NCBI GenBank assembly: GCA_030765245.1
Contig: JAVCCX010000044.1
Location: forward strand, 1 to 5,619
Length of the DNA: 5,619 nt
Direction of reading: 5' to 3'
Origin: Candidatus Zophobacter franzmannii
GTDB lineage: Bacteria; Cloacimonadota; Cloacimonadia; Cloacimonadales; JAFGVF01
Below the pieces are notes generated by a model. That model did not search any database. It saw only the letters and a list, made by a program, of their open reading frames with translations, and had not been told where the DNA came from. Below, piece after piece: positions 1 through 5,619 of the stretch. The translations under genes were made by a program, and so were the position numbers. Each line of letters begins with the position of its first letter. The stretch's first letter is position 1.

Positions 1-1116
1 AAGGGTTCTGTTGGTGCCAGTGGTGACCTCGCTCCTCTCTCCCACCTTGCACTTGTCTTAATCGGGTATGGTACTGCGATGTATAAAGGTAAGTTGATGG
101 ATGGACCTGAAGCAATGAAACTTGCCGGGCTGAGAACAGTTAAACTTGCTGCAAAAGAGGGTCTTGCCCTAAATAATGGTACTCAGGTGATGGCTGCTGT
201 TGGTGCTTTAGCACTAAGAAGATCAGAACATCTCTGCAAGATTGCAGATATTAATGAAGCTCTTGTTGTGGACGCTTTACTCGGAACTGATGCTTGTTTT
301 AACCAACTTGTTCACAAAGTAAGAGCACATCCGGGACAGAGTGACGCTGGATATAATATGGAACAACTTTTAAAGAATTGTCCTCTGCGTGAGTCACATA
401 AGGATTGTGGGAATGTTCAAGACCCATACTCACTCCGTTGCGCCCCTCAGGTACATGGAGCTGTTCGTGATTCACTTAAATATGTTCGCAGTGTGATTGA
501 TGTTGAGATTAACTCTGCTACTGATAATCCGCTTATATTCCCTGAAGAAAGAGAAGTTATCTCTGCAGGAAACTTCCATGGTGAGCCATTAGCCCTTGCG
601 CTTGATAATCTGGCAATCTGTGTGAGTGAACTCGCAAATATCTCTGAAAGAAGAATGGAACAGATGTTTAATCCTGCTCAAAACCGTGGTTTGAATGCCT
701 TCCTGGCTACAAGACTCGGAATTGACTCAGGGTTTATGATTGCTCAGCTTACTGCTGCACATCTTGTTTCTGAAAATAAAATTCATGCCCATCCTGCATC
801 TGTAGACTCTATACCGACTTCCGCTAATCAGGAAGATCATGTTAGTATGGGTTCTATATCTGCTTTGAAAGCCAGAACAGTTGTTGAAAACACAGCCTAT
901 GTTCTCGCCATTGAATTGATGGGAGCTTGTCAGGCTCTTGATGGTAGAAACTTCCCTACTTCTCCAGTTCTGGAAGAAGTTAAGGCAGAAGTTAGAAAGG
1001 ACATAAAGACTATCAACAAAGATAGATTTATGCAACCTGACATATTGAAAGCTAAAGAGCTGGTCGATTCTCCAATACTACCAGTAATTGTTAATAACCG
1101 TTTTAAAATGAAATAG
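1..1116 (+). CDS. hutH: Histidine ammonia-lyase (histidase), 5'-truncated by window edge
   Basis: This enzyme deaminates L-histidine to trans-urocanate and ammonia, the first step of histidine degradation, in the cytoplasm. The reading frame is open from base 1 and gives 371 residues. The family is about 500-510 long, so roughly 136 N-terminal residues, including the substrate-contacting Tyr and His near 53 and 83, lie outside. The Ala-Ser-Gly triad that cyclises into the MIO cofactor is at residues 6-8 (bases 16-24). Other expected active-site residues, numbered as in Pseudomonas HutH, are present: NGT Asn (residue 59, Asn195), Q-D-P-Y-S-L-R (140-146, Gln277/Tyr280/Arg283), GNFH Phe (192, Phe329) and Q-E-D-H Glu (278, Glu414). 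The Glu in QEDH favours histidase over phenylalanine or tyrosine lyases and aminomutases, which usually have NQD there. No other hut gene is visible downstream; the next gene follows after 9 bases. Confidence 0.92.
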   Translation, partial: KGSVGASGDLAPLSHLALVLIGYGTAMYKGKLMDGPEAMKLAGLRTVKLAAKEGLALNNGTQVMAAVGALALRRSEHLCKIADINEALVVDALLGTDACFNQLVHKVRAHPGQSDAGYNMEQLLKNCPLRESHKDCGNVQDPYSLRCAPQVHGAVRDSLKYVRSVIDVEINSATDNPLIFPEEREVISAGNFHGEPLALALDNLAICVSELANISERRMEQMFNPAQNRGLNAFLATRLGIDSGFMIAQLTAAHLVSENKIHAHPASVDSIPTSANQEDHVSMGSISALKARTVVENTAYVLAIELMGACQALDGRNFPTSPVLEEVKAEVRKDIKTINKDRFMQPDILKAKELVDSPILPVIVNNRFKMK

Positions 1117-1120
1117 GAAG
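1115..1120 (+). promoter_or_regulatory. Ribosome binding site for the TTG-started lipoprotein gene
   Basis: AGGAAG lies five bases before the TTG at 1126 and overlaps the stop codon of the histidase gene (1114-1116). It decides the start: with the TTG, the protein begins with a full Sec/SPII signal peptide, whereas later in-frame starts would remove it. The overlap with the upstream stop suggests translational coupling. Confidence 0.6.
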
Positions 1121-1125
1121 TAAAA

Positions 1126-3297
1126 TTGAGAAAGAGCTTTGTCCTAATTGCTGCCGTAGCTTTGTTTTTGAGTGGGTGTGTTTACTATAATACCTATTAT
1201 AATGCAAAGAAGTTGTATAGATCTGCATACGCTAAACCTTTAAACACACAAGGTAGACCTGTTTCACAGGCCGTAAAAGACTACAATGATGTTATCAAGA
1301 AATGTGGTAAAATTATTACAAATCACAAGAATAGCAATTGGACTGATGATGCCGCATTCTTAATGGCAAAAGCTCTTTATTATAAACAAACAAGTAAACA
1401 CAAAGCCCTTAGGCAGTTTCAAGAACTGGCAAAGAACTTCCCCAATAGCGAATTTACTCCCGAAGCTAAGCTTTATATAATCAGAATTAATCGACAGATT
1501 CATAAAATTGAAGAAGCCAATACTTTGATGACTGACTTCCTTATCGATCCAACCAATAAAGAATGGTTCAATAGAGCTCATCTACTGGCTGCTGAGTTTA
1601 ACATTGAGAACAAAGAATATACCAAGGCAGAGTATCACCTTGAGAGTATCCTTGAAGGTGATAAGAAAAGTGAGGAGTATGTTGAAGCATACTTTAACTT
1701 GGGTAAGACCTATCATCTTAGTAAAGAGTATGCTCAATCCTCAGTTGTATTCAATGAACTCCTAAAACTGAAAGCCCCTAATACTACTAAGTTGGATGCA
1801 CGATACTATCTTGCCTATAATTCATTCCACCTCGGTGACTATGTAGTTGCAAAGAAACTAATTAAACACCTTCTTAGGAAAGAGAATAGAATGGATCAGA
1901 TTCCATGGGTTAAGCTCTTACAAGGCAGAATTCTTCATGCAGAAGGTAGTTATGACGAGTTTGTAACTGCTATGAAATTCATTCTTGATAATCACGCAAG
2001 AAAGGAAGTTTCTGCAGAGGCTGCATATTATCTGGGTGAGTACTATCTCTATGATGCCTTTGATTATGCTGAGGCTATAGTCTATTACAATAAAGTTAAG
2101 ACAGAGTTTAAGAAATCGCAGTATGTTGAACAGGCTATGACAAAGAGTTCAGTTGCGAGTCAGATCCAATTGTTATCTGACCCTGCAAGGATACTTGATC
2201 CTGAAGCTTTGGTGAATGAACAGTTCAAACTTGCTGAATACTTTACCAACATTATGGAATTACCTGATTCAGCTCTCGTTGTCTATGATAGGATTATTGA
2301 TAATGAGTCAATTCTGGTTGCTCAATTAGACACTCTTAGACTCGAACTTGATAGCGTACGAGTTGAGTTCGAAGTGAAACAGGATTCTCTAGAGATAGTA
2401 AGAATTGCAGAAATGGCAGAAGCTGATTCTTTAGAACAGGTCAGAATTACTGAATTGGCAGAAGCGGATTCTCTAGTAGTTGAAGAAGTAGTCGAAGTCG
2501 AAACAGTACAAGACTCACTGGTAATTGAAGTGACAGAGAGTGATTCTACGGCTACAGAAGTAGCAACACGACCAGTATTTGAGGAAAGTCAAGAGTACCG
2601 AACAGTAAACAATAAGATTGAGAATATCGAGAAAATATTAGCAGAATATGGCAGTAAGATATTACCTTTCACTTACTTTGTGAAATCATGGATCTTCTTA
2701 AATGCCAAATCAGATTCTGTTTCAGCTGAACAGAATTACTCTATCCTTAAGAGCAAATTCCCGGCTAATGAATACACCTATGCCTGTAGTCTAATGCTAA
2801 TTGGCGAGAAACCTGTATTGGAGTCCCCAATCCATATTAGAGAGCAAGCAATATATGATAATGCTATCGAAATTATGAGTACTAATCCAGACTCTGCGAT
2901 AGTTCTCTTAAGTCCATTTACTGAAGAAGTTCTTTCAGAATTCTATTTAAGCTCTATCTATACTACAGGATATATTAACTTCGCTGTTAAAGCCGACACA
3001 TTAGGTGCTGCGACATGGTTTGATAGACTATTAGAAGAAGATACTAAGGATAAGTATAGAGCCAATGTTGCGATTTTCTATAGAGATGGTCAATTCCTCC
3101 ATTCAGAACCTGATGCAGATGAAGAGATAATAGAGGAAACGGAAAAGAAAGAAGGTGATGGTGAATTCATTGAACCTTCAGAAGACTTCATAGAGCTTGA
3201 TGAAGAGGTTAAAATCGATTCCTTAGAGGTAATTAAAGAAGAGCCAAAGGAAATTATCAAACCAATTATTATTGAAGAAAAACAGTTATCGGAATAG
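1126..3297 (+). CDS. TPR-repeat outer-membrane-type lipoprotein with acidic linker and tail
   Basis: Probable periplasmic scaffold lipoprotein; its partner is unknown. The signal peptide covers residues 1-17 (charged R2-K3, hydrophobic core), and lipobox L-S-G-C puts the lipidated Cys at 18. After it comes V-Y-Y-N-T-Y-Y-N-A-K-K, an opening I associate with TPR lipoproteins of FCB bacteria. TPR-like helix pairs are visible around 72-105, 186-214, 224-252 and 298-328, with weaker ones near 149-172 and 263-287, resembling BamD/YbgF-type repeats. Residues about 400-485 are an acidic, Asp-Ser-rich linker with a 14-residue tandem repeat. Helical, TPR-like sequence resumes at about 490-655. The last 65 residues are very rich in Glu and Asp. 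The TTG start is chosen because it gives a complete lipoprotein signal and has AGGAAG (1115-1120) five bases upstream. A role in envelope assembly or cell division coordination is inference only. Confidence 0.85.
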   Translation: MRKSFVLIAAVALFLSGCVYYNTYYNAKKLYRSAYAKPLNTQGRPVSQAVKDYNDVIKKCGKIITNHKNSNWTDDAAFLMAKALYYKQTSKHKALRQFQELAKNFPNSEFTPEAKLYIIRINRQIHKIEEANTLMTDFLIDPTNKEWFNRAHLLAAEFNIENKEYTKAEYHLESILEGDKKSEEYVEAYFNLGKTYHLSKEYAQSSVVFNELLKLKAPNTTKLDARYYLAYNSFHLGDYVVAKKLIKHLLRKENRMDQIPWVKLLQGRILHAEGSYDEFVTAMKFILDNHARKEVSAEAAYYLGEYYLYDAFDYAEAIVYYNKVKTEFKKSQYVEQAMTKSSVASQIQLLSDPARILDPEALVNEQFKLAEYFTNIMELPDSALVVYDRIIDNESILVAQLDTLRLELDSVRVEFEVKQDSLEIVRIAEMAEADSLEQVRITELAEADSLVVEEVVEVETVQDSLVIEVTESDSTATEVATRPVFEESQEYRTVNNKIENIEKILAEYGSKILPFTYFVKSWIFLNAKSDSVSAEQNYSILKSKFPANEYTYACSLMLIGEKPVLESPIHIREQAIYDNAIEIMSTNPDSAIVLLSPFTEEVLSEFYLSSIYTTGYINFAVKADTLGAATWFDRLLEEDTKDKYRANVAIFYRDGQFLHSEPDADEEIIEETEKKEGDGEFIEPSEDFIELDEEVKIDSLEVIKEEPKEIIKPIIIEEKQLSE
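2383..2466 (+). repeat. Two tandem 42-bp units encoding a 14-residue acidic repeat
   Basis: Two adjacent 42-bp units (2383-2424 and 2425-2466) lie inside the lipoprotein gene. They encode D-S-L-E-I-V-R-I-A-E-M-A-E-A and D-S-L-E-Q-V-R-I-T-E-L-A-E-A. A third copy starts as D-S-L-V-V and degenerates. By hand alignment 32 of 42 bases match, with some of the differences silent, so this is an older duplication kept in frame. The repeat falls in the acidic linker between the two helical parts and is predicted to be helical or coiled-coil-like. Confidence 0.8.
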
Positions 3298-3984
3298 ATG
3301 GCAAATAAAGAGATTCTCATAGACTCAAACAGCTGGGTAAAGATATTCCTAATTCTTGTTTCAATAGTGTCCGTAACTATAACAAGTTTTGGTAAGCAAT
3401 CAGCTATCATAATTCTTACATTGATAGTGCTATCCAATAAGCATATATTAAAGAGCTGGTTTAAAATCACTATTAAGCTCATTCCATTTCTTATAGTATA
3501 CTTTATCATGGCGATGCTTAGTGGGATAGAGTACCTAACACAGCTCCAGTTTGGAGTTATCTTTATCTATTTTCTCTTTATATCCTGCTTTATCCTTAAC
3601 TCATTTACATTAAAAGGAATTATGGCAGACTCTGTCGCTTTGAAGAAATCAGAATTATTCAGCTCTACCCTACTCTTTTGTTTAACTACTGAGAAGTTTA
3701 TTAGTCAATTCATCAAACGGAACACTGAGTTAACCAAGTCCATCAGACTAACTCAAATCCATAAGGGTTTAGAACTTTTTATTAGTAGTTTAGAACTAAC
3801 CTGGAAAGAGAAAGAAACTATTGGTCAATCTGCACATGAGGATTTAGCTAAAGCATTAGATACACCTTCACGGAGTTTTAAGCATTTTAACTTAATGCTC
3901 TTCCTGCTGATTCTATTTGACATCTCGGTGATTACTAACTTCCCTGTAAATTATGATACGATACTTAGTACAATTAGCATATAA
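3298..3984 (+). CDS. Integral membrane protein of unknown function, possibly a divergent EcfT-like subunit
   Basis: I do not firmly recognise this 228-residue inner-membrane protein. Hydrophobic segments lie at about residues 13-31, 35-46, 57-76 and 83-103. A more polar, probably cytoplasmic helical region (about 116-190) follows, then a last membrane segment at 197-215. This layout resembles EcfT, the transmembrane subunit of energy-coupling-factor vitamin transporters. K-F-I-S (133-136) and L-T-Q-I-H-K-G (151-157) roughly match the EcfT R-F-I-P and A-Q-x-A-R-G motifs, but the key Arg is replaced by Lys and no second A-R-G motif is clear. In many Firmicutes ecfT precedes truA, as here, but no ATPase genes are in view. 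The ATG abuts the lipoprotein stop (TAGATG), with only a weak GGA upstream, so translation is probably coupled. The gene is very likely real; the EcfT idea is weak. Confidence 0.6.
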   Translation: MANKEILIDSNSWVKIFLILVSIVSVTITSFGKQSAIIILTLIVLSNKHILKSWFKITIKLIPFLIVYFIMAMLSGIEYLTQLQFGVIFIYFLFISCFILNSFTLKGIMADSVALKKSELFSSTLLFCLTTEKFISQFIKRNTELTKSIRLTQIHKGLELFISSLELTWKEKETIGQSAHEDLAKALDTPSRSFKHFNLMLFLLILFDISVITNFPVNYDTILSTISI

Positions 3985-4729
3985 CGGTAAGAAATACCAT
4001 GGTTGGCAACGACAGATTAATGCAATATCTGTTCAGCAAGTTGTTGAGGAGGCTCTATCCAGAATAGCCAAAACCACGATAAAGATATCAGGTTCAGGCA
4101 GAACAGATGCAGGAGTTCACGCAATTTGCCAATTTGCACACTTTGATTTCCCACTTGATATCCCAATTGAGAGATTCTCTCTTGCTTTGATAACAGCATT
4201 GCATACTCCACACATTAGACCTTTAAAGTTCTGGAAAGTACCTTCGGGGTTCAACGCTCGTTTTGACGCATATGAACGTAGTTATAGATATATCCTAACT
4301 ACTAACAAAACACCTTTCAATGTGGAGCTAAAAAGCTATCTACCAAACCATAAATTGAACCCTGACCTCATCCGGGAATGCTTACCCTTATTTGAAGGGA
4401 CTCATAATTTTATTGCTTTCTCAAAGCCAAACCCTGATGTCCCCAATACTTTCTGTGACTTAAAGAAGCTGAACCTAGAGATAGATGGACATGATTATAT
4501 ATTTTCAATCACGGCTAATAGGTTTCTACACAATATGGTTAGAAGAATTATTGGGTGTCTTGTAACGATCTCAACCAATGACTTAGACCCAAATCTAATT
4601 ACTACATACCTTAATAGCATGACCGGAGACCAAAGAATTCTCTTCACTGCTCCTCCGAATGGGTTGTATTTAGTTGATGTTAAATATCCGAATGAAAATA
4701 TTCAGCCCGTTCACATCGATTCTTTCTAA
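3953..4729 (+). CDS. truA: tRNA pseudouridine synthase A (tRNA pseudouridine38-40 synthase)
   Basis: TruA isomerises uridines 38, 39 and 40 in the anticodon arm of many tRNAs to pseudouridine; it acts in the cytoplasm as a homodimer. The 258 residues match the usual length of 240-270. Visible family motifs are the start R-Y-L-V-Q-L-A-Y-N-G with Y-H-G-W-Q-R-Q (15-21), the catalytic motif G-S-G-R-T-D-A-G-V-H-A with nucleophile Asp52 (bases 4106-4108), R-S-Y-R-Y carrying the conserved Tyr, N-F-I-A-F-S, R-F-L-H-N-M-V-R-R-I-I-G and the C-terminal A-P-P-N-G-L-Y-L. The start is bounded: an in-frame TAA lies at 3947-3949, six bases before the ATG. The gene overlaps the preceding one by 32 bases and lacks a clear Shine-Dalgarno sequence, so it probably depends on translation of that gene. 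Confidence 0.97.
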   Translation: MIRYLVQLAYNGKKYHGWQRQINAISVQQVVEEALSRIAKTTIKISGSGRTDAGVHAICQFAHFDFPLDIPIERFSLALITALHTPHIRPLKFWKVPSGFNARFDAYERSYRYILTTNKTPFNVELKSYLPNHKLNPDLIRECLPLFEGTHNFIAFSKPNPDVPNTFCDLKKLNLEIDGHDYIFSITANRFLHNMVRRIIGCLVTISTNDLDPNLITTYLNSMTGDQRILFTAPPNGLYLVDVKYPNENIQPVHIDSF

Positions 4730-4864
4730 TAGTTCATAAATAACAACTATTCACATATCCTATTATTTTTAAATGAATTTCCTCCAAATCAATATGAATA
4801 GAGGGATTACGGCTATATGTTGAACTTAAATTGAGTTTGTATTTAAGGTTTTTTATGTTAACCT

Positions 4865-4888
4865 AGATACATCTGCGTGTATTTTTTT
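4865..4888 (+). terminator. Candidate intrinsic terminator after truA
   Basis: AGATACA (4865-4871) can pair with TGTATTT (4878-4884), including one G-U pair, around the six-base loop TCTGCG. A run of seven Ts (4882-4888) starts in the 3' arm. The shape fits a Rho-independent terminator, but the stem is AT-rich and weak, and it lies about 135 bases past the truA stop. A further small stem (4846-4864) sits just upstream. It is the best termination candidate between truA and the next gene. Confidence 0.35.
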
Positions 4889-4966
4889 ATGCTAAGTGTC
4901 TCTTAAAAATGCATTAACAGTGAATGTGTAAAGATACATTAATTAGTATAAATTTAAAACTTTTTC

Positions 4967-4993
4967 TTGCCACAATTTATATTATCTTATTAT
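4967..4993 (+). promoter_or_regulatory. Candidate sigma70-type promoter for the TetR-family gene
   Basis: TTGCCA (4967-4972) resembles a -35 box and TATTAT (4988-4993) a -10 box, five of six bases matching TATAAT. The 15-base spacing is short of the ideal 17. Transcription would start near 5000, leaving a leader of about 95 bases. In such AT-rich DNA chance matches are common, and the promoter consensus of this lineage may differ, so this is tentative. Confidence 0.3.
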
Positions 4994-5006
4994 TGTCAGA
5001 ATAATA
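4988..5006. promoter_or_regulatory. 19-bp palindrome, candidate operator for the TetR-family regulator
   Basis: TATTATTGTCAGAATAATA has perfect 7-bp arms (4988-4994 and 5000-5006) around the five-base centre GTCAG. It overlaps the candidate -10 box and the expected transcription start of the downstream regulator gene. TetR-family dimers usually bind palindromes of about this size and often repress their own genes, so autoregulation is a reasonable inference. The arms are wholly A and T, which raises the odds of a chance match. Confidence 0.35.
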
Positions 5007-5082
5007 TAGGAAAGAAAGAAAAAAATGTCAATATGTACATCATGGTAACTCTGTTTATTTATGGTAAATTGACGGTTTAATT

Positions 5083-5088
5083 AAGGAG
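5083..5088 (+). promoter_or_regulatory. Shine-Dalgarno sequence of the TetR-family gene
   Basis: AAGGAG lies six bases before the ATG at 5095 and is the strongest ribosome binding site in the window. It fixes the start of the regulator at 5095, which agrees with the usual short N-terminus before helix 1 of TetR proteins. Confidence 0.8.
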
Positions 5089-5094
5089 TAAGAA

Positions 5095-5619
5095 ATGGAT
5101 AGGAAAGACGAAATCTTACAAGCTGCAGAAGCAGTATTTGTCCGTTACGGATTTGCGAAAGCAACGTTGGAAGATGTTGCATATGAAATTGGTTTAAGAA
5201 AGACTGCGATTTATTACTATTTCGAGAATCGCGACCATTTATTTGGTGAAATGCTTGCTAACAAGTATGAAAACTTGAGAAAAGAAGTTGATGCGAAAGT
5301 TCTTAAAGCGACTACTTTTGAAAAAAAACTCGAAGCTTTCTTCATGGTTAAATTTGAACAAGTAGTGGAAGAGCCTGCATTTAACGAGTTATTCAAAATC
5401 AGCAACCTGCCAAACAAACATCGAAAATTGTTAGAGAAAGAGAAAGTTCTCAATGTAGCCTTTGAAAAGAAAGCACTAGAAGAGATATATGAAGTCGGCA
5501 AGAAAGCAGAAGTTGTTAAAGATATCACTGTTAATGCAATGTATCTACTCATATCCGGTATTCTGTATAGAATTATGGATAATGATATTGCTAAAGATCA
5601 TAAGTTTAATATTGATAAG
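5095..5619 (+). CDS. TetR/AcrR-family transcriptional regulator, 3'-truncated by window edge
   Basis: DNA-binding dimeric regulator, probably a repressor released by a small ligand. The frame is open to the last base and gives 175 residues without a stop; the family is usually about 190-210, so a short C-terminal piece is missing. The N-terminal TetR domain is clear: helix 1 is around residues 3-19 (E-I-L-Q-A-A-E-A-V-F ... Y-G-F), then A-T-L-E-D-V-A-Y-E-I-G-L and the recognition region R-K-T-A-I-Y-Y-Y-F (35-43), then E-N-R-D-H-L-F. Residues about 55-175 form a helical ligand and dimerisation domain that gives no clue to the ligand. The gene stands apart from truA with its own leader and ribosome binding site. 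In many Gram-negative bacteria such genes precede RND or ABC efflux operons; whether that holds here cannot be seen. Confidence 0.93.
   Translation, partial: MDRKDEILQAAEAVFVRYGFAKATLEDVAYEIGLRKTAIYYYFENRDHLFGEMLANKYENLRKEVDAKVLKATTFEKKLEAFFMVKFEQVVEEPAFNELFKISNLPNKHRKLLEKEKVLNVAFEKKALEEIYEVGKKAEVVKDITVNAMYLLISGILYRIMDNDIAKDHKFNIDK

Larger units (their letters stand above)
4730..5094 (+). other. AT-rich intergenic region without a convincing gene
   Basis: These 365 bases separate truA from the TetR-family gene. No ORF with coding character was found; the longest one noted starts at 4773, has 16 codons and no Shine-Dalgarno sequence. The left half has weak inverted repeats: AATAGTT/AACTATT (4728-4734 and 4745-4751), AGGTT/AACCT (4846-4850 and 4860-4864) and a hairpin with a T-run at 4865-4888. 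It also contains a near-palindrome at 4823-4837. The right half has a possible promoter, a 19-bp palindrome and two tiny ORFs before the regulator. The octamer AGATACAT occurs twice, at 4865-4872 and 4932-4939. No tRNA-like or other recognisable RNA fold was seen by eye. Confidence 0.6.

Noticed and set aside
727..1035. Minus-strand ORF of 102 codons inside the histidase gene
   Set aside because: The plus strand here encodes conserved histidase motifs including QEDH; the antisense product has no family resemblance.
3090..3509. Minus-strand ORF of 139 codons across the lipoprotein and membrane-protein junction
   Set aside because: It lies opposite two well-supported genes. Its Ser/Ile-rich product mirrors the acidic tail read backwards, and no recognisable domain is seen.
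4728..4751. Inverted repeat AATAGTT/AACTATT at the truA stop codon, considered as a terminator
   Set aside because: The stem has a single G-C pair, the loop is ten bases, and the T-rich stretch comes more than ten bases later, so it is a poor intrinsic terminator.
4773..4823. Sixteen-codon ORF after truA
   Set aside because: It has no Shine-Dalgarno sequence or recognisable product and is of a length expected by chance.
5217..5552. Minus-strand ORF of 111 codons opposite the TetR-family gene
   Set aside because: The plus-strand TetR gene has a strong ribosome binding site and a clear helix-turn-helix; the antisense product is Ser/Phe-rich without a motif.

Overview
The window fits a low-GC, Gram-negative bacterium. 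The lipoprotein gene has an Sec/SPII signal peptide followed by the opening C-V-Y-Y-N-T-Y-Y-N-A-K-K. I associate that opening with TPR lipoproteins of FCB-superphylum lineages such as Marinimicrobia, Cloacimonadota, Calditrichota and Fibrobacterota. The phylum cannot be fixed from this sequence alone.

Region 1 (1-4729) is a tight run of four plus-strand genes that looks like one operon. First is the C-terminal three quarters of a histidine ammonia-lyase (hutH), cut by the left window edge but with its MIO Ala-Ser-Gly triad and visible active-site residues intact. Nine bases later comes a 723-residue TPR lipoprotein that starts at TTG. Its stop codon abuts the ATG of a 228-residue integral membrane protein of unknown function, which has a weak, testable resemblance to the EcfT transporter subunit. 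That gene overlaps the start of truA (tRNA pseudouridine synthase A) by 32 bases. The products do not form one obvious pathway: they cover amino-acid catabolism, envelope scaffolding, a membrane protein and tRNA modification. Shared transcription is inferred from spacing only.

Region 2 (4730-5094) is a 365-base AT-rich intergenic stretch without a convincing gene. Its first half holds weak hairpins, the best followed by seven Ts, which may end the truA transcript. Its second half holds a possible promoter and a 19-bp AT-rich palindrome, which could be the operator of the next gene.

Region 3 (5095-5619) is a TetR/AcrR-family regulator with a good Shine-Dalgarno sequence, cut by the right window edge. 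Its targets, often an efflux system next door, would lie outside the window.

No clearly novel system, mobile element, CRISPR array or RNA gene is visible. The points most worth a second look are the EcfT-like protein beside truA, the palindrome upstream of the TetR gene, and the repeat-bearing acidic linker inside the lipoprotein.
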